Origin: a bacterium
Lineage (GTDB): Bacteria; UBP15; UBA6099
Direction of reading: 5' to 3'
Assembly: GCA_029564595.1 (NCBI GenBank)
Contig: JAKQPS010000176.1
Span: forward strand, 78,813 to 142,812
DNA length: 64,000 bases
Of the stretch, positions 1 to 8,522 are shown piece after piece. The translations under genes and the position numbers were made by a program. How positions within the stretch are numbered: position 1 is the first letter of the stretch; each line of letters starts with the position of its first letter. Below the pieces are notes generated by a model. It was not told the DNA's origin. It made no database searches and saw nothing but the letters and a program-made list of their open reading frames with translations.

Positions 1-275
1 CGCGGTAAGAGCGCACCGGCGTCGTGGCGACACGGCGGCCCGGCAAACCCCGCCCGGTGCAAGGACAAGCAGGGGCTGACAGGTTGCCCGCCTAGGCGGG
101 GATTCTGAACTCGATCCCCGCGCGAAGCGCTTCGAGCGCGTCGCAGCCCCGGGTAGTCCGCACGAGACGCGCGGCAACGCGCGCCCCAGATAAATGGCCG
201 TCACGGTCCGCGCAATCCTCCTTCGCGGAGGCGAGCGCGGGCTTGGACAGAATCCCGCTTACAGTCCTGCTTCGC
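1..275 (+). ncRNA. rnpB: RNase P RNA (class A), 3' portion, 5'-truncated by window edge
   Basis: The segment carries the hallmark 3'-half elements of bacterial type A RNase P RNA in the right order: a GGTAAGAGCGCACCG block at the very start, GGCAAACCCCGCCCGGTGCA, an AAGGACAAGCAGGGG stretch, the CCGGGTAGTCCGC region, an AGATAAATGGCCGTCACG block and a terminal GACAGAATCCCGCTTACAG. These match the conserved core of the catalytic tRNA 5'-processing RNA. The 5' half lies outside the window. The 3' end is placed just before the strong terminator hairpin beginning at 283. A short reading frame that runs through it (194-391) is not a gene. Confidence 0.93.
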
Positions 276-282
276 GCAAATT

Positions 283-321
283 GAGAGCCTCCGCTCGAGG
301 GCGGAGGCTCTCTCCTTTTTT
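283..321 (+). terminator. Rho-independent terminator of rnpB
   Basis: A perfect 12-bp stem (283-294 with 301-312) closes a six-base loop and is followed by CC and a run of six T. It lies a few bases after the inferred 3' end of RNase P RNA. Confidence 0.9.
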
Positions 322-352
322 GGAGCCTCGGCGCCCGCTCTCTTCAGGCGGG

Positions 353-381
353 TTGACTTTGCGGCTCTTTAATTTTATTGT
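353..381 (+). promoter_or_regulatory. Possible sigma70-type promoter of the FecR-domain gene
   Basis: TTGACT at 353-358 is followed after 17 bases by TATTGT at 376-381, in an AT-rich stretch ahead of the start at 416. A second -10-like CATAAT at 387-392 has no well-spaced -35. The ribosome binding site GGAGGA is at 401-406. Confidence 0.35.
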
Positions 382-415
382 GATTGCATAATATGTTCGC
401 GGAGGAATACATCTG

Positions 416-1138
416 ATGAGATTATTGACGGCGCTGACGGTTATGTGCGTTGCGGCAGCCGGATTTCTGTCAGGGGTTTCGGCCCCGGTTTCGGCGGAGC
501 CTTGTCCGGCGTTCGTGGCGGGCGTGGTGGGCGACGTCCAGTTCAGGGAGGCGGATGAAAACGATTGGGAGCCGGTCGAACTGGACATGTGCCTTTATGT
601 GGGCGATCAGATAAGGACGATGAAGGACAGCCTCGCGGCGCTCAAGATGGAAGAGAATGTGGAGGTCAGGGTAAACGCGTTTTCTGTGTTCAAGGTCGGA
701 AGCTTAGACAAAGACAAAAAGAGGCCGAACCAGCTCGACATGAAAAAGGGCGAGGCATGGGCGAAAGTAAGCAAGATCGAAAACAAGGAAACGGCTTTCG
801 AAATCAGGACTCCCACCGCGCAGGCGGGTGTGCGGGGAACTGAGTTCAACGTCGAAGTGGACGAAGAAGGCGGCACTAAAGTCAACGTGCTTGAAGGCGC
901 GGTCCGCATATTCAACGAACTGGGCGAAGTCCTCGCCGAAGCGGGCATGTTCACCGAAGTCCTCAAGGGAAAAATCCCTCTCGACCCCGCTGAATTCGAC
1001 ATTGAGGCGTTCAAGGGCAAGCTCGACGCGTGGAAAGGACAAATCTCCATCGGCGAAGTGAAGGAAGCGATGAAACAGAAGATCGAGGAGAAAAAGGACG
1101 AAGTCAAGAACAACGTGAAAGGGAAATTCAAATTCTGA
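416..1138 (+). CDS. Exported FecR-domain protein
   Basis: The 240-residue product begins with a Sec-type signal peptide (residues 1 to about 27, cleavage near VSA-EP). Residues about 36-175 have the FecR-domain pattern: an opening V-G-D-V stretch, a central V-R-V-N-A-F-S-V-F segment, and a TPTAQAGVRGTEF core followed by V-L-E-G-A-V. In families with known roles this beta-rich domain senses or scaffolds in the periplasm, but many bacteria carry it in stand-alone exported proteins of unknown role. The last 60 residues are very rich in Lys and Glu and probably helical. The ATG at 416 has GGAGGA ten bases upstream. No sigma-factor or TonB receptor gene is adjacent, so an iron-sensing role is not supported. 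Confidence 0.75.
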   Translation: MRLLTALTVMCVAAAGFLSGVSAPVSAEPCPAFVAGVVGDVQFREADENDWEPVELDMCLYVGDQIRTMKDSLAALKMEENVEVRVNAFSVFKVGSLDKDKKRPNQLDMKKGEAWAKVSKIENKETAFEIRTPTAQAGVRGTEFNVEVDEEGGTKVNVLEGAVRIFNELGEVLAEAGMFTEVLKGKIPLDPAEFDIEAFKGKLDAWKGQISIGEVKEAMKQKIEEKKDEVKNNVKGKFKF

Positions 1139-1230
1139 CGCCGACCGGGAACAATGGCGCGCCGGCGCTGGTTTGATGGTAGACGACAATGTCCGCTCCG
1201 AGAGGCGGGCGCGAAGAAAGGCGGAAAGCT

Positions 1231-1512
1231 ATGGGAGCCACGAAAGTTGATGGAAACGACAAAGGAAAAGTCAGAATTTTCACGTTGAGCACGTGCATCT
1301 GGTGCAAGAAGACGAAAGAGTTTTTAGCGCAGAACAACGTGGCGTACGAGTACATCGATATGGACAAGTTGGACGCGGATGAGAAGGACGCGGCGCTGGT
1401 CGAGCTTAAAAAATGGAACGAGAAATGTTCGATGCCTACAGTTGTCGTGAACGACAGCGTCTGCATAGTCGGGTTCAAGGAACAGGAGATACGGGAGGCG
1501 TTGTCTCTATGA
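1231..1512 (+). CDS. Glutaredoxin-family thiol-disulfide protein
   Basis: This 93-residue protein has the glutaredoxin layout: a first strand VRIFTLS, the redox motif C-I-W-C with K-K-T after it, the V-A-Y-E-Y-I-D-M-D second strand, the cis-Pro segment C-S-M-P-T-V-V-V and a C-terminal V-G-F helix start. I chose ATG 1231 over ATG 1189 because GGCGGA lies just upstream and the earlier start has no ribosome binding site. It overlaps the FTR-like gene by four bases (ATGA), so the two are almost certainly cotranslated. A role as electron acceptor or delivery protein for the downstream reductase chain is inferred from this coupling. Confidence 0.82.
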   Translation: MGATKVDGNDKGKVRIFTLSTCIWCKKTKEFLAQNNVAYEYIDMDKLDADEKDAALVELKKWNEKCSMPTVVVNDSVCIVGFKEQEIREALSL

Positions 1513-2066
1513 GCGGCGCGGGGACGGAAGGCGACAGGGAGCGGCGGGTCGAGGCGAAATACGAGAAGCTGAAAAAAGAGGCGGCGGCGGGCGGATACTT
1601 CCTGAATCCCGACGAGCCGTTCGCCAAGGACTTGGCCGAGAGTCTGCTGGTGAACGAGGAAAGATACGGATACGCGGCCTGCCCCTGCCGGTTGTCCGGC
1701 GGCAGGCGGGAGTTGGACCTAGACATAATATGCCCCTGCGACTACAGGGACGCCGATGTTGAAGAACATGGAGCGTGTTACTGCGCGCTTTATGTGTCCG
1801 GCGAGGTGGCAAGAGGCGAAAGAGAAGTAGCGCCTGTGCCGGAGAGAAGGCCGGACGCGCTGATAGAGGCGGCCGCCAAGGGCGGGCTGCCTGTTGCCGC
1901 GTCGCAACCGGCGGAGCGCGCGCCGTCCCAAGGGGCCGCTTTCGGCGGCTCGTCCGCCATTCCTGTCTGGCGCTGCAAAGTGTGCGGCTACCTCTGCGCC
2001 CGCGACAACCCTCCCGGCGTTTGCCCCATCTGCAAAGTAACCAAAGACAGATTCGAAAGATTTTAG
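1509..2066 (+). CDS. Ferredoxin-thioredoxin reductase catalytic-chain homologue fused to a rubredoxin-like domain
   Basis: Residues about 15-95 carry the six-cysteine signature of the FTR catalytic (beta) chain: C-P-C at 58-60, C-P-C at 75-77 and C-Y-C at 90-92. These bind a [4Fe-4S] cluster next to a redox-active disulfide. A low-complexity linker (about 100-150) leads to a rubredoxin-like knuckle pair, C156-x2-C159 and C172-x2-C175, near the C terminus. The 185-residue length fits this fusion. The start ATG 1509 overlaps the glutaredoxin stop, with GGGAGG upstream. Family knowledge predicts single-electron input from ferredoxin or rubredoxin and two-electron reduction of a protein disulfide. 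No variable (alpha) FTR subunit is visible. A terminator follows at 2078. Confidence 0.85.
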   Translation: MSGAGTEGDRERRVEAKYEKLKKEAAAGGYFLNPDEPFAKDLAESLLVNEERYGYAACPCRLSGGRRELDLDIICPCDYRDADVEEHGACYCALYVSGEVARGEREVAPVPERRPDALIEAAAKGGLPVAASQPAERAPSQGAAFGGSSAIPVWRCKVCGYLCARDNPPGVCPICKVTKDRFERF

Positions 2067-2077
2067 TGAAAGACAAT

Positions 2078-2117
2078 AAAGGGGAAACTTTTTCAAGAGT
2101 TTTTCCTTTCTTTTTTT
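2078..2117 (+). terminator. Rho-independent terminator after the glutaredoxin/FTR operon
   Basis: A 12-bp stem (2078-2089 with 2098-2109, two G-U pairs) with an eight-base loop is followed by C and seven T. It separates the redox pair from the mannosidase gene. Confidence 0.8.
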
Positions 2118-2294
2118 CATCTTTTCCCCCATTTCTTTCCTCTCGTTTGCAAGTTCGGCATGTCATCATATTCACCGCGCGAAAGTTGTGTGCTATGCTT
2201 TCATCTTGCGCGGGAAGAACAGCGGCCCCGCGCCCCTCGCGGGCGGCGGGCGGGGAGATGTCTAATCCATGCATCGGAAAAGGAACGTAAAAAC

Positions 2295-5200
2295 ATGAAC
2301 GGCGGCGTAAGAGTCAAAGATAAATTCAGGAGCGCATACACGCCCGAACAGTGGCTCGGCGTTCAGATCGAGGCGATGGGAGAGGAGCGGTTTTATGACA
2401 AAACTCCTATTTCCGGTTGGCAGATAAGAACGGCCATTTACAACAGGCCCGGAGACTACAAGTGGATAGACGGGAAATGGCGCTCGTACTCGCCGGGAGA
2501 AATTTGGGGAGGGGCCGGATTAACCGCTTTTTTCAGATGCGGGTTCCGCGTCCCGAAATCGTGGAGCGGCGCTCGCGTCATGCTGCGGCTGAAACCCGGC
2601 GGAGAAGGATTGCTGAAACTCAACGGCGCGCCTCTGGCCGGATTGGACATAAACCATGACACGGTGTACGCGACGGAGCGGGCGCGGGCCGGAGACCTGC
2701 TCAAACTTGAGATCGAACAGAACTCCACAGAGATGGAAATCGCCGGGTTCGAGCATAAATTCGAGCTTTGCGAGGCCGTCCTTCTGGACAGGGAAGTCGA
2801 GGACGCGTATATCGATTTCAAATGCGCCTACGCCACGCTCTTGTCTGAATATTCGGCTGCGGACTTGAAGGCTTTTCTGTTCAAGGAAATCAGCGCGGCG
2901 ATGGCTCTCGCGGACTTTCACGCGGCGGACAGGGGAGCGTTCAGGGAATCGCTGTCGGCGGCGCGCGCCGCGCTGCGAAAAGCCGTTATTGATTCGGGCG
3001 CGTTTCCCGGCGCGGGCAGCCTCGGCATGGTCGGCCACAGCCACATCGACCTCGTTTATCAGTGGAGCTACAAGGAGTTCCTGCGCAAGATAGGCCGCAC
3101 CCATTCCACCGCTCTCAACATGACCCGCGAGTTCCCTGACTACATCTTCAGCCAGAGCCAGATGAAGCTTTACGAAGACCTTAAAACTTTATACCCGGAA
3201 ATTTACGACGGAATAAAACGGCGCGTCCGGGAAGGCGCGTGGGAAGTTTTGGGCGGGATGTGGGTGGAGCCTGACTGCAACCTGATATCGGGCGAGTCGC
3301 TGATCCGCCAATTCCTTCACGGGCGCGCGTTCGCTGCCTCCGAGTTCGGCGCGGAATCCCCGATATGCTGGCTTCCGGACGTGTTCGGCAATTCTTGGAT
3401 CATGCCCCAGATACTTCTGGGTTGCGGCGTCCGTTTCTTCATCACAAACAAACCGGTGACATGGAACGACACAAACGAGTTTCCGCACAACACTTTCTGG
3501 TGGGAAGGGCCGGACGGCTCGCGAGTTTTCGCGCATCTGCCCTCCACCCACTTCGGCGCGGTGGTCGAGCCTGACACCCTGATGAAGAACTGGAAGGAAT
3601 ACAAGCAGCAGGCGCATTGCGGAATAGCAATGTACAACTACGGCAAAGGCGACGGGCGCGGCGGCCCGATGAGGGACGATGTTCTCGCCGGACGCAGGTT
3701 CTCCGAGTTCCCCGGAGTCCCACGCTCCGTTTTCTCCACCGCCGAGGACGTTTTAAAGAGAATGGAGGCTGCCGCCGGAGACCTGCCCGTCTGGAAGGAT
3801 GAAATATATCTTGAAACCCACAGGGGCACATACACCACGCAGGCGATACTGAAAAAGTTCAACAGGAAAAACGAGATAAACTTCTGCGTCGCGGAAGCGA
3901 TGTCGTGCGCTGCGGCGCTTGCCGGCTGCGGCGGCCCGAAAGCGGATCTGAACGATGGATGGAAGATCGTTCTTAAAAACCAATTCCACGACATACTTCC
4001 GGGGTCCCACGTGACGGAAGCGCGGGAAGAGGCGGTAGAGGAATGCGCTCAGGCCGCCGCCATCTGCCGCGCCGCTTTCGACAAAGCGGCGTCGGCGATA
4101 GCCTCGAAAATCGAGCCGCCGTCGCCTTCCGCGCCCGCTGCGGCGGTCTTCAACTGCAGACCGTGGGAACGCGCCGATTCCGTGGAAATCGAGTTCGCCG
4201 CGCGGATGAAAAAATTCTCCGTCCTAGACTCTGAAGGCGTGGAAGTCCCCTTCCAAGTCCTTTCGCGCGGAAAAGACAAAACGCGGGTTCTAATATGCGC
4301 GCGCGGGCTGCCGCCGATGGGATACGCAACGTTCACGCTCTCCCCGGAACCGGGCGATGAGCCGACTTCCCCGTTCAGCTTCGACGGCCGCTCCGCCTCC
4401 AATTCTTTCTTCAAAATCACGTTCGCGGACGACGGCTCTCTCGACAGCGTTTTCGACATTCTGAACGGCCGCGAGGCGCTCGCCCCCGGCGGCGGCAACC
4501 GGTTCAGGATTTTTCAGGACACGCCCGGACGCTATGCGGCTTGGGATATCGTGCCGATGTACAAAGACCTCGAAATGGCTATGCCCGGCGCGGAGAGTTC
4601 AGAGGTCGAGGAGTCCGGCCCCGTCCGCATGGTTATCCGCCAGACGCGCTCTTTTTATCGCTCAAAACTCACTCAGAGAATTATCCTTCATAGGGACATT
4701 CCAAGAATCGACTTCGAGACGGAGATCGACTGGCGCGAAAGAGACAGGCTGCTGAAGGTCGAGTTCCCCGCGGCGGTCAACGCCATGCGCGCCACTTACG
4801 ACCTTTCCTGCGGCCACATCGAAAGGCCGACCCACTACAACACTTCTTGGGACCGCGCGAAGTTCGAGGTCTGCGGTCACCAGTGGGCGGACATCTCGGA
4901 AGGAGACTACGGGGTCAGCCTGCTCAACGACTGCAAGTACGGGCATGACATATTCGGAAACGTCATAAGGCTTACGCTGCTTAAAGGCGCGCAGTCGCCG
5001 GACCCGACATCAGACTTGGGCAAGCACGAGTTCACATACAGTCTGTATCCGCACGCGGGCGGATGGCGGGAGGCGGAAACGCCCCGGCGCGCTTGGGAAC
5101 TGAACGATCCGGCGACTGCGGTCGCTCTCGGCGGCGCGGCGGCGGCGCGGCGCTCGCGCGGACCCGCCCTGCCCCATCAGGCTTCTTTCCTGTCCATCGA

Positions 5201-5444
5201 CCGCTCTCATGTCATGCTCATGGCTTTCAAAGCGGCGGAGGACGGCGACGGGTATATCGCCCGCTTCTGTGAAATCGAGAACAGGCGCGGAAAAACCAAA
5301 GTGGAATTCTTCCGGCCTGTCCGGCGCGCCGTCGAATGCGATTTGATGGAAAACAAAACAGGCCCGGCGACAGTATCGCGCGGCGCCCTCTCTTTCGATA
5401 TCGCGCCGTTCAAAATCAAAACGTTCAGGCTGTTTTTCGCCTGA
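2295..5444 (+). CDS. Glycoside hydrolase family 38 alpha-mannosidase
   Basis: The 1049-residue protein has the GH38 layout: an N-terminal beta region (about 1-235), the catalytic barrel (about 240-560), a helical segment and a long beta-sandwich C terminus. The metal-binding motif G-H-S-H-I-D is at residues 247-252. W-L-P-D-V-F-G-N carries the nucleophile at about D362, and the E-V-L-G-G-M-W-V-E-P block lies between them. Members cleave alpha-mannosyl linkages with a divalent metal, usually zinc. There is no signal peptide, so a cytoplasmic role in glycan turnover is likely. ATG 2295 follows AAAAGGA and is preferred to the upstream in-frame ATG at 2160, whose 45 extra residues are Arg-rich and family-unlike. 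The gene is flanked by a terminator and stands alone. Confidence 0.93.
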   Translation: MNGGVRVKDKFRSAYTPEQWLGVQIEAMGEERFYDKTPISGWQIRTAIYNRPGDYKWIDGKWRSYSPGEIWGGAGLTAFFRCGFRVPKSWSGARVMLRLKPGGEGLLKLNGAPLAGLDINHDTVYATERARAGDLLKLEIEQNSTEMEIAGFEHKFELCEAVLLDREVEDAYIDFKCAYATLLSEYSAADLKAFLFKEISAAMALADFHAADRGAFRESLSAARAALRKAVIDSGAFPGAGSLGMVGHSHIDLVYQWSYKEFLRKIGRTHSTALNMTREFPDYIFSQSQMKLYEDLKTLYPEIYDGIKRRVREGAWEVLGGMWVEPDCNLISGESLIRQFLHGRAFAASEFGAESPICWLPDVFGNSWIMPQILLGCGVRFFITNKPVTWNDTNEFPHNTFWWEGPDGSRVFAHLPSTHFGAVVEPDTLMKNWKEYKQQAHCGIAMYNYGKGDGRGGPMRDDVLAGRRFSEFPGVPRSVFSTAEDVLKRMEAAAGDLPVWKDEIYLETHRGTYTTQAILKKFNRKNEINFCVAEAMSCAAALAGCGGPKADLNDGWKIVLKNQFHDILPGSHVTEAREEAVEECAQAAAICRAAFDKAASAIASKIEPPSPSAPAAAVFNCRPWERADSVEIEFAARMKKFSVLDSEGVEVPFQVLSRGKDKTRVLICARGLPPMGYATFTLSPEPGDEPTSPFSFDGRSASNSFFKITFADDGSLDSVFDILNGREALAPGGGNRFRIFQDTPGRYAAWDIVPMYKDLEMAMPGAESSEVEESGPVRMVIRQTRSFYRSKLTQRIILHRDIPRIDFETEIDWRERDRLLKVEFPAAVNAMRATYDLSCGHIERPTHYNTSWDRAKFEVCGHQWADISEGDYGVSLLNDCKYGHDIFGNVIRLTLLKGAQSPDPTSDLGKHEFTYSLYPHAGGWREAETPRRAWELNDPATAVALGGAAAARRSRGPALPHQASFLSIDRSHVMLMAFKAAEDGDGYIARFCEIENRRGKTKVEFFRPVRRAVECDLMENKTGPATVSRGALSFDIAPFKIKTFRLFFA

Positions 5445-5557
5445 CCCGCGAAGGTTGAGCATAGAAACAACGCGCTCTGAATTGACAACGGCAGATGGAC
5501 GGAGATAGACTAAATTTTATCAGAACCACAACCCGGTCGCGGGCTTAGGAGGTTGCG

Positions 5558-6040
5558 ATGTCTTCGGAATCAAAAGCGACATATAACCAGAAACTACAGA
5601 GGGAGAGAGGCGCGGGCATCATTCAAACGCTCATCATCGTTCTAGTTCTTGGCGTAGCGGCGTTCTTTCTTTTCAATCCTGTGAAAAATCGCGTCATTGC
5701 TCAAGCATGCAGGCAGAAGCTGTCTGTTATCAGAACTCTGCAAGAGAAGTTTTTCTCGACGAACGGCTACTACGCCGAGCATCCGGACGACCTCAAGGCG
5801 ATGAAAAACTATCCCGAACTTGAGCCTTCCTGCATCAGGACGGGACAGGAACTCGAATATTTCAGAGGCCCGCGAGACGACGTAAACTTTTGGGAGATCA
5901 GCATAACCATAACCGGAGAATGGGAAAACCAATGTTTTCTGACCGCAAACAGAAGCGGCGTGTTCGCCGAAGGCGTCTGCGCTTCTAAGAAAGACATGAA
6001 GAAAGCGGCCGAGGCTGAATCCCAGAGCGAAGGTTATTGA
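5558..6040 (+). CDS. Type IV pilin / pseudopilin-like membrane-anchored protein
   Basis: The 160-residue protein has a charged N-terminal leader of about 18 residues, then GAGIIQTLIIVLVLGVAAFF as a single hydrophobic helix, then a K-L-S-V-I-R-T-L-Q-E-K-F-F-S-T-N-G-Y-Y stretch. That is the usual pilin pattern of a helix continuing into a globular domain. The prepilin-peptidase site is not canonical: no clear G-F-T-L-x-E is seen, though G-A-G-I-I-Q-T-L could be a variant. Three cysteines in the globular part may form a disulfide. GGAGG precedes the ATG. The M14 peptidase starts 13 bases after its stop, so the two are probably cotranscribed. No assembly ATPase or platform gene is nearby. Confidence 0.55.
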   Translation: MSSESKATYNQKLQRERGAGIIQTLIIVLVLGVAAFFLFNPVKNRVIAQACRQKLSVIRTLQEKFFSTNGYYAEHPDDLKAMKNYPELEPSCIRTGQELEYFRGPRDDVNFWEISITITGEWENQCFLTANRSGVFAEGVCASKKDMKKAAEAESQSEGY

Positions 6041-6053
6041 GAGGAAAAACAAC

Positions 6054-6977
6054 TTGTTTATACGGGACACAGCTTACAAGACGCTGCGCGGGGTGGAGGC
6101 GGAAATTGACGCCTTGGCGGCGCGTTCGGGAGCGGAAATAGCGCTGCTTGGCGAATCGACCGAAGGCAGACCAATTCGCGCCCTCTGCTTTGGCGGCGGA
6201 GACTACCGCAAACCGGAGTTGCTTTATTATGCGCTCGAACACTCAATGGAATATATTGGCGCGGAGGCCGCTCTTGACGCCGCCCGGCGGCTGGCGGACG
6301 GCGAATGCTCCGCGTTTCTAGATAAGATGAATGTCTGGATCCTTCCCGTTCTGAATCCCGACGGCTATGCGAGAGTCGAGAAACAGCTTTCCAGCGGACT
6401 TGGCCTAGCCTTCGCGCGGAAAAATGCCTCCGGTGTAGACCTCAATAGGAACTTCCCCGTAGCCTTCTATCACTTCCCGGGTTCAGTCTTCGCGGGCAGC
6501 CCCCTGAAGTTTTCACCTCATTATCGTGGCCCCGAGCCTTGCTCCGAGCAGGAAACGCGCGTCTTCAGGGACTTCATTCTAGGCAGAAATTTCAAAATCA
6601 GCTTGGCTTTTCATTGTTTCGGCGCAAGCATTCTGTACCCGTATTTTTACAAGAAGAGCAAATGCGGCGCGCACGACACATTAGCCGCTCTGGCAGGAAA
6701 GATGTCCTTCGCGCAGAGTTCGCCTTACTCAGTAAAGCCCGGCCATAAGCTCTATCTGACTAACGGAAGCTCCGCCGACTGGCTTTACGACGAGCAGGGC
6801 ATCCTTGCGATGGTTATGGAAATAGGAAAATTAGGCGTTAAAGCGGACAGGCCTGAATCTTGGATCAATCCATTCTTCTGGTTCAACCCCGTCGACCCCA
6901 GAGAGGAACTGGACAACATAGTCCCCGCAAGCCTCAAGCTTGTCGAGGAAACCGCGTCAAGATTCGGCGTCAACTAA
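6054..6977 (+). CDS. M14-family zinc carboxypeptidase
   Basis: The 307-residue protein shows the M14 active-site set. H63-S-M-E66 is the first zinc-binding pair, N131-R132 in V-D-L-N-R-N-F-P is the substrate carboxylate anchor, H187 in A-F-H-C is the third zinc ligand, and E256 in V-M-E-I-G is the catalytic base. Such enzymes remove C-terminal residues from peptides or trim peptidoglycan stems. No signal peptide is visible, so a cytoplasmic murein-peptide or amide substrate is more likely than dietary-type digestion. The start is TTG at 6054, the only start compatible with GAGGAAA at 6041-6047; the first internal ATG would remove the first zinc ligand. It lies 13 bases after the pilin-like gene. 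Confidence 0.85.
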   Translation: MFIRDTAYKTLRGVEAEIDALAARSGAEIALLGESTEGRPIRALCFGGGDYRKPELLYYALEHSMEYIGAEAALDAARRLADGECSAFLDKMNVWILPVLNPDGYARVEKQLSSGLGLAFARKNASGVDLNRNFPVAFYHFPGSVFAGSPLKFSPHYRGPEPCSEQETRVFRDFILGRNFKISLAFHCFGASILYPYFYKKSKCGAHDTLAALAGKMSFAQSSPYSVKPGHKLYLTNGSSADWLYDEQGILAMVMEIGKLGVKADRPESWINPFFWFNPVDPREELDNIVPASLKLVEETASRFGVN

Positions 6978-7037
6978 CCCGCATTTTTCGCCAGCGCGAA
7001 CTGCCATACTCCCCTTTTTTTCACGAGACACAAACTA

Positions 7038-7260
7038 AACCCGATTCCGTCATTAGGATTCGGGAGCGATTATTCAGAGCTGATGAAATGCGGAACACAA
7101 GGCGCATTTTTGCAGTAGGGGCGGGGTTGCCCCGCCCCAAACTATCGTGGTTATTGGGCGCGGAAACCGCGCCCCTACTGAACAAAAGAATGTGTCGCCA
7201 ACGAAGCTGTTCGCTGCTATGAAAATCGCCCCGGTTCGTCGGCTCTATCGACGAATCCGG
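7038..7260. repeat. MITE-like dispersed repeat, copy 1 of 3
   Basis: This 223-bp unit recurs at 41783-42007 and 59150-59376 with few differences. Its ends are imperfect inverted repeats (AACCCGAATCCGTC-like at the left, GACGAATCCGGGTT-like at the right). The core holds two GC-rich hairpins, one built on GTAGGGGCGGGG/CCCCGCCCC and one on GGGCGCGG/CCGCGCCC, framed by GTAGGGGC and GCCCCTAC. No transposase is encoded. It fills most of the intergenic space between the M14 gene and the dockerin gene. Short frames through it are translations of the repeat. Confidence 0.85.
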
Positions 7261-7317
7261 ACTGAAAACACTGTCTGAGTTCGATTTGCCGCCCGAAAAA
7301 AAACAACAGCGCGCCAA

Positions 7318-7346
7318 AGAAAAAGCCGCCTCGCGGCGGCTTTTTT
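7318..7346. terminator. Bidirectional terminator between convergent genes
   Basis: The stem GCCGCC (7325-7330) pairs with GGCGGC (7335-7340) around a TCGC loop. Six T lie on the right and an A-run on the left, so it can stop transcription of the M14 operon rightward and of the dockerin gene leftward. Confidence 0.82.
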
Positions 7347-7381
7347 ATGCAAAATGTGTTTTTCTAAAAACCCTTAAACGA

Positions 7382-8368
7382 TTACCACGCCTGCTCTTTT
7401 CCGAATCCGGTTTTCAGAACAGAAAAGTCCTGCATGGTAATGTTGCCGTCGCCGTTCACATCAGTGTTCGCGCATGTATAGGATTCGTTATTAACTGTTA
7501 CTACGGTTTCTGCCCCCAAGCCAAAACACAGCTTCAACGGTCCTAGGTCGGCGATAGAAATTTTTCCGTCGTCGTTAAAGTCGCCTGCGTAAAGATCGTC
7601 CACCATCCTAGCGTAAGTTCCTGTGCCGGACACAGTGACTGTAAACTCCGAGCCGAGGATATACTTGGAGTCGAGCCTTACTGTGTGATTCCCAGCCGGA
7701 AGGCCCGATATTTCGAACATGCCGCTTGCATCCGTCACGTCTTCTTCCGCGCCGTTAACATACACCTTGACGCCTTCTTTCATAACATTGATCTTTGCCA
7801 ACCTGACCGCGCCGAATGCGTCGTTGCCGTCGGAGGCGAAGAAAGTCTTGGTTTTACCGGCCATGATAAAAACCGTGTTTTCGCCGGCTTCGGCCGCTGT
7901 AAAAATCTGTTTGCGTTCATTCTGATTTGAAAATGATATCAACTGTTTTGTCGATGGTATTATCACCGAAAGGTCGTAAGTGGGATGGAACTGAGAGAGG
8001 TCTGCGGTCATGAAAACCGCGCCGGGCTCCTCGACTTCGATGCGGACAGGCCATATTCTGCCGGGTTCGTTTGCGTCTTTGAGTTGAATGCTTCTTGCGG
8101 CGATTTTCGCGTCGGTCGTCAGCACATACCCGTTGACCACCGCGTCCTCGGAATTGCCGGTGAGGCTCATGCCGGGCATGGGCGGCGGCTTAAGCAGTTC
8201 GGTCGCCGCTGAACCTTCTCCCACCCGAATTGGGAACATATCAGTTTTGTTTGTGGTGGAAAACGTCAGTTCGGCGTGCCAGTTGTCCACCGTGCCCGCC
8301 GCGAACGCGAACGCGGGGAGCGCCATAGCTAAGAACGCCGACGCCAGCGCTGTCTTCACTCTGCTCAT
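7382..8368 (-). CDS. Secreted protein with C-terminal type I dockerin
   Basis: The 328-residue protein has a signal peptide (1 to about 23), a beta-rich middle and an Ig/carboxypeptidase-regulatory-like segment (about 200-255, with V-T-D-A-S-G-M-F-E-I-S-G-L-P-A-G). Residues 261-328 form a type I dockerin: two calcium loops, D-F-N-D-D-G-K-I-S-I-A-D and D-V-N-G-D-G-N-I-T-M-Q-D, each leading into an F-helix, with C281 and C299 between them. Dockerins dock onto cohesin modules in multiprotein extracellular complexes. No cohesin is recognised in this window. AGAGGTG precedes the ATG. It lies 154 bp downstream of the metallopeptidase gene on the same strand. Confidence 0.82.
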   Translation of the reverse strand: MSRVKTALASAFLAMALPAFAFAAGTVDNWHAELTFSTTNKTDMFPIRVGEGSAATELLKPPPMPGMSLTGNSEDAVVNGYVLTTDAKIAARSIQLKDANEPGRIWPVRIEVEEPGAVFMTADLSQFHPTYDLSVIIPSTKQLISFSNQNERKQIFTAAEAGENTVFIMAGKTKTFFASDGNDAFGAVRLAKINVMKEGVKVYVNGAEEDVTDASGMFEISGLPAGNHTVRLDSKYILGSEFTVTVSGTGTYARMVDDLYAGDFNDDGKISIADLGPLKLCFGLGAETVVTVNNESYTCANTDVNGDGNITMQDFSVLKTGFGKEQAW

Positions 8369-8522
8369 TGTGCACCTCTTCAGATTTGCTTTCTCGATAC
8401 GGACGCAATGCCGCTTGATGTTTTTCTATAACGCCAAACAACGGCATTCGCGCCATTCTGATTCACTTATATTTTACCACATTCGTCAATTTTCAACATT
8501 GTTTTAAAAAATATAGTCTGAC

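Noticed and set aside
194-391. Reading frame over the start-of-window RNA
   Set aside because: It lies within RNase P RNA and its terminator; no ribosome binding site.
2160-2294. N-terminal extension of the alpha-mannosidase
   Set aside because: Arg-rich and family-unlike, without a ribosome binding site; ATG 2295 has one.
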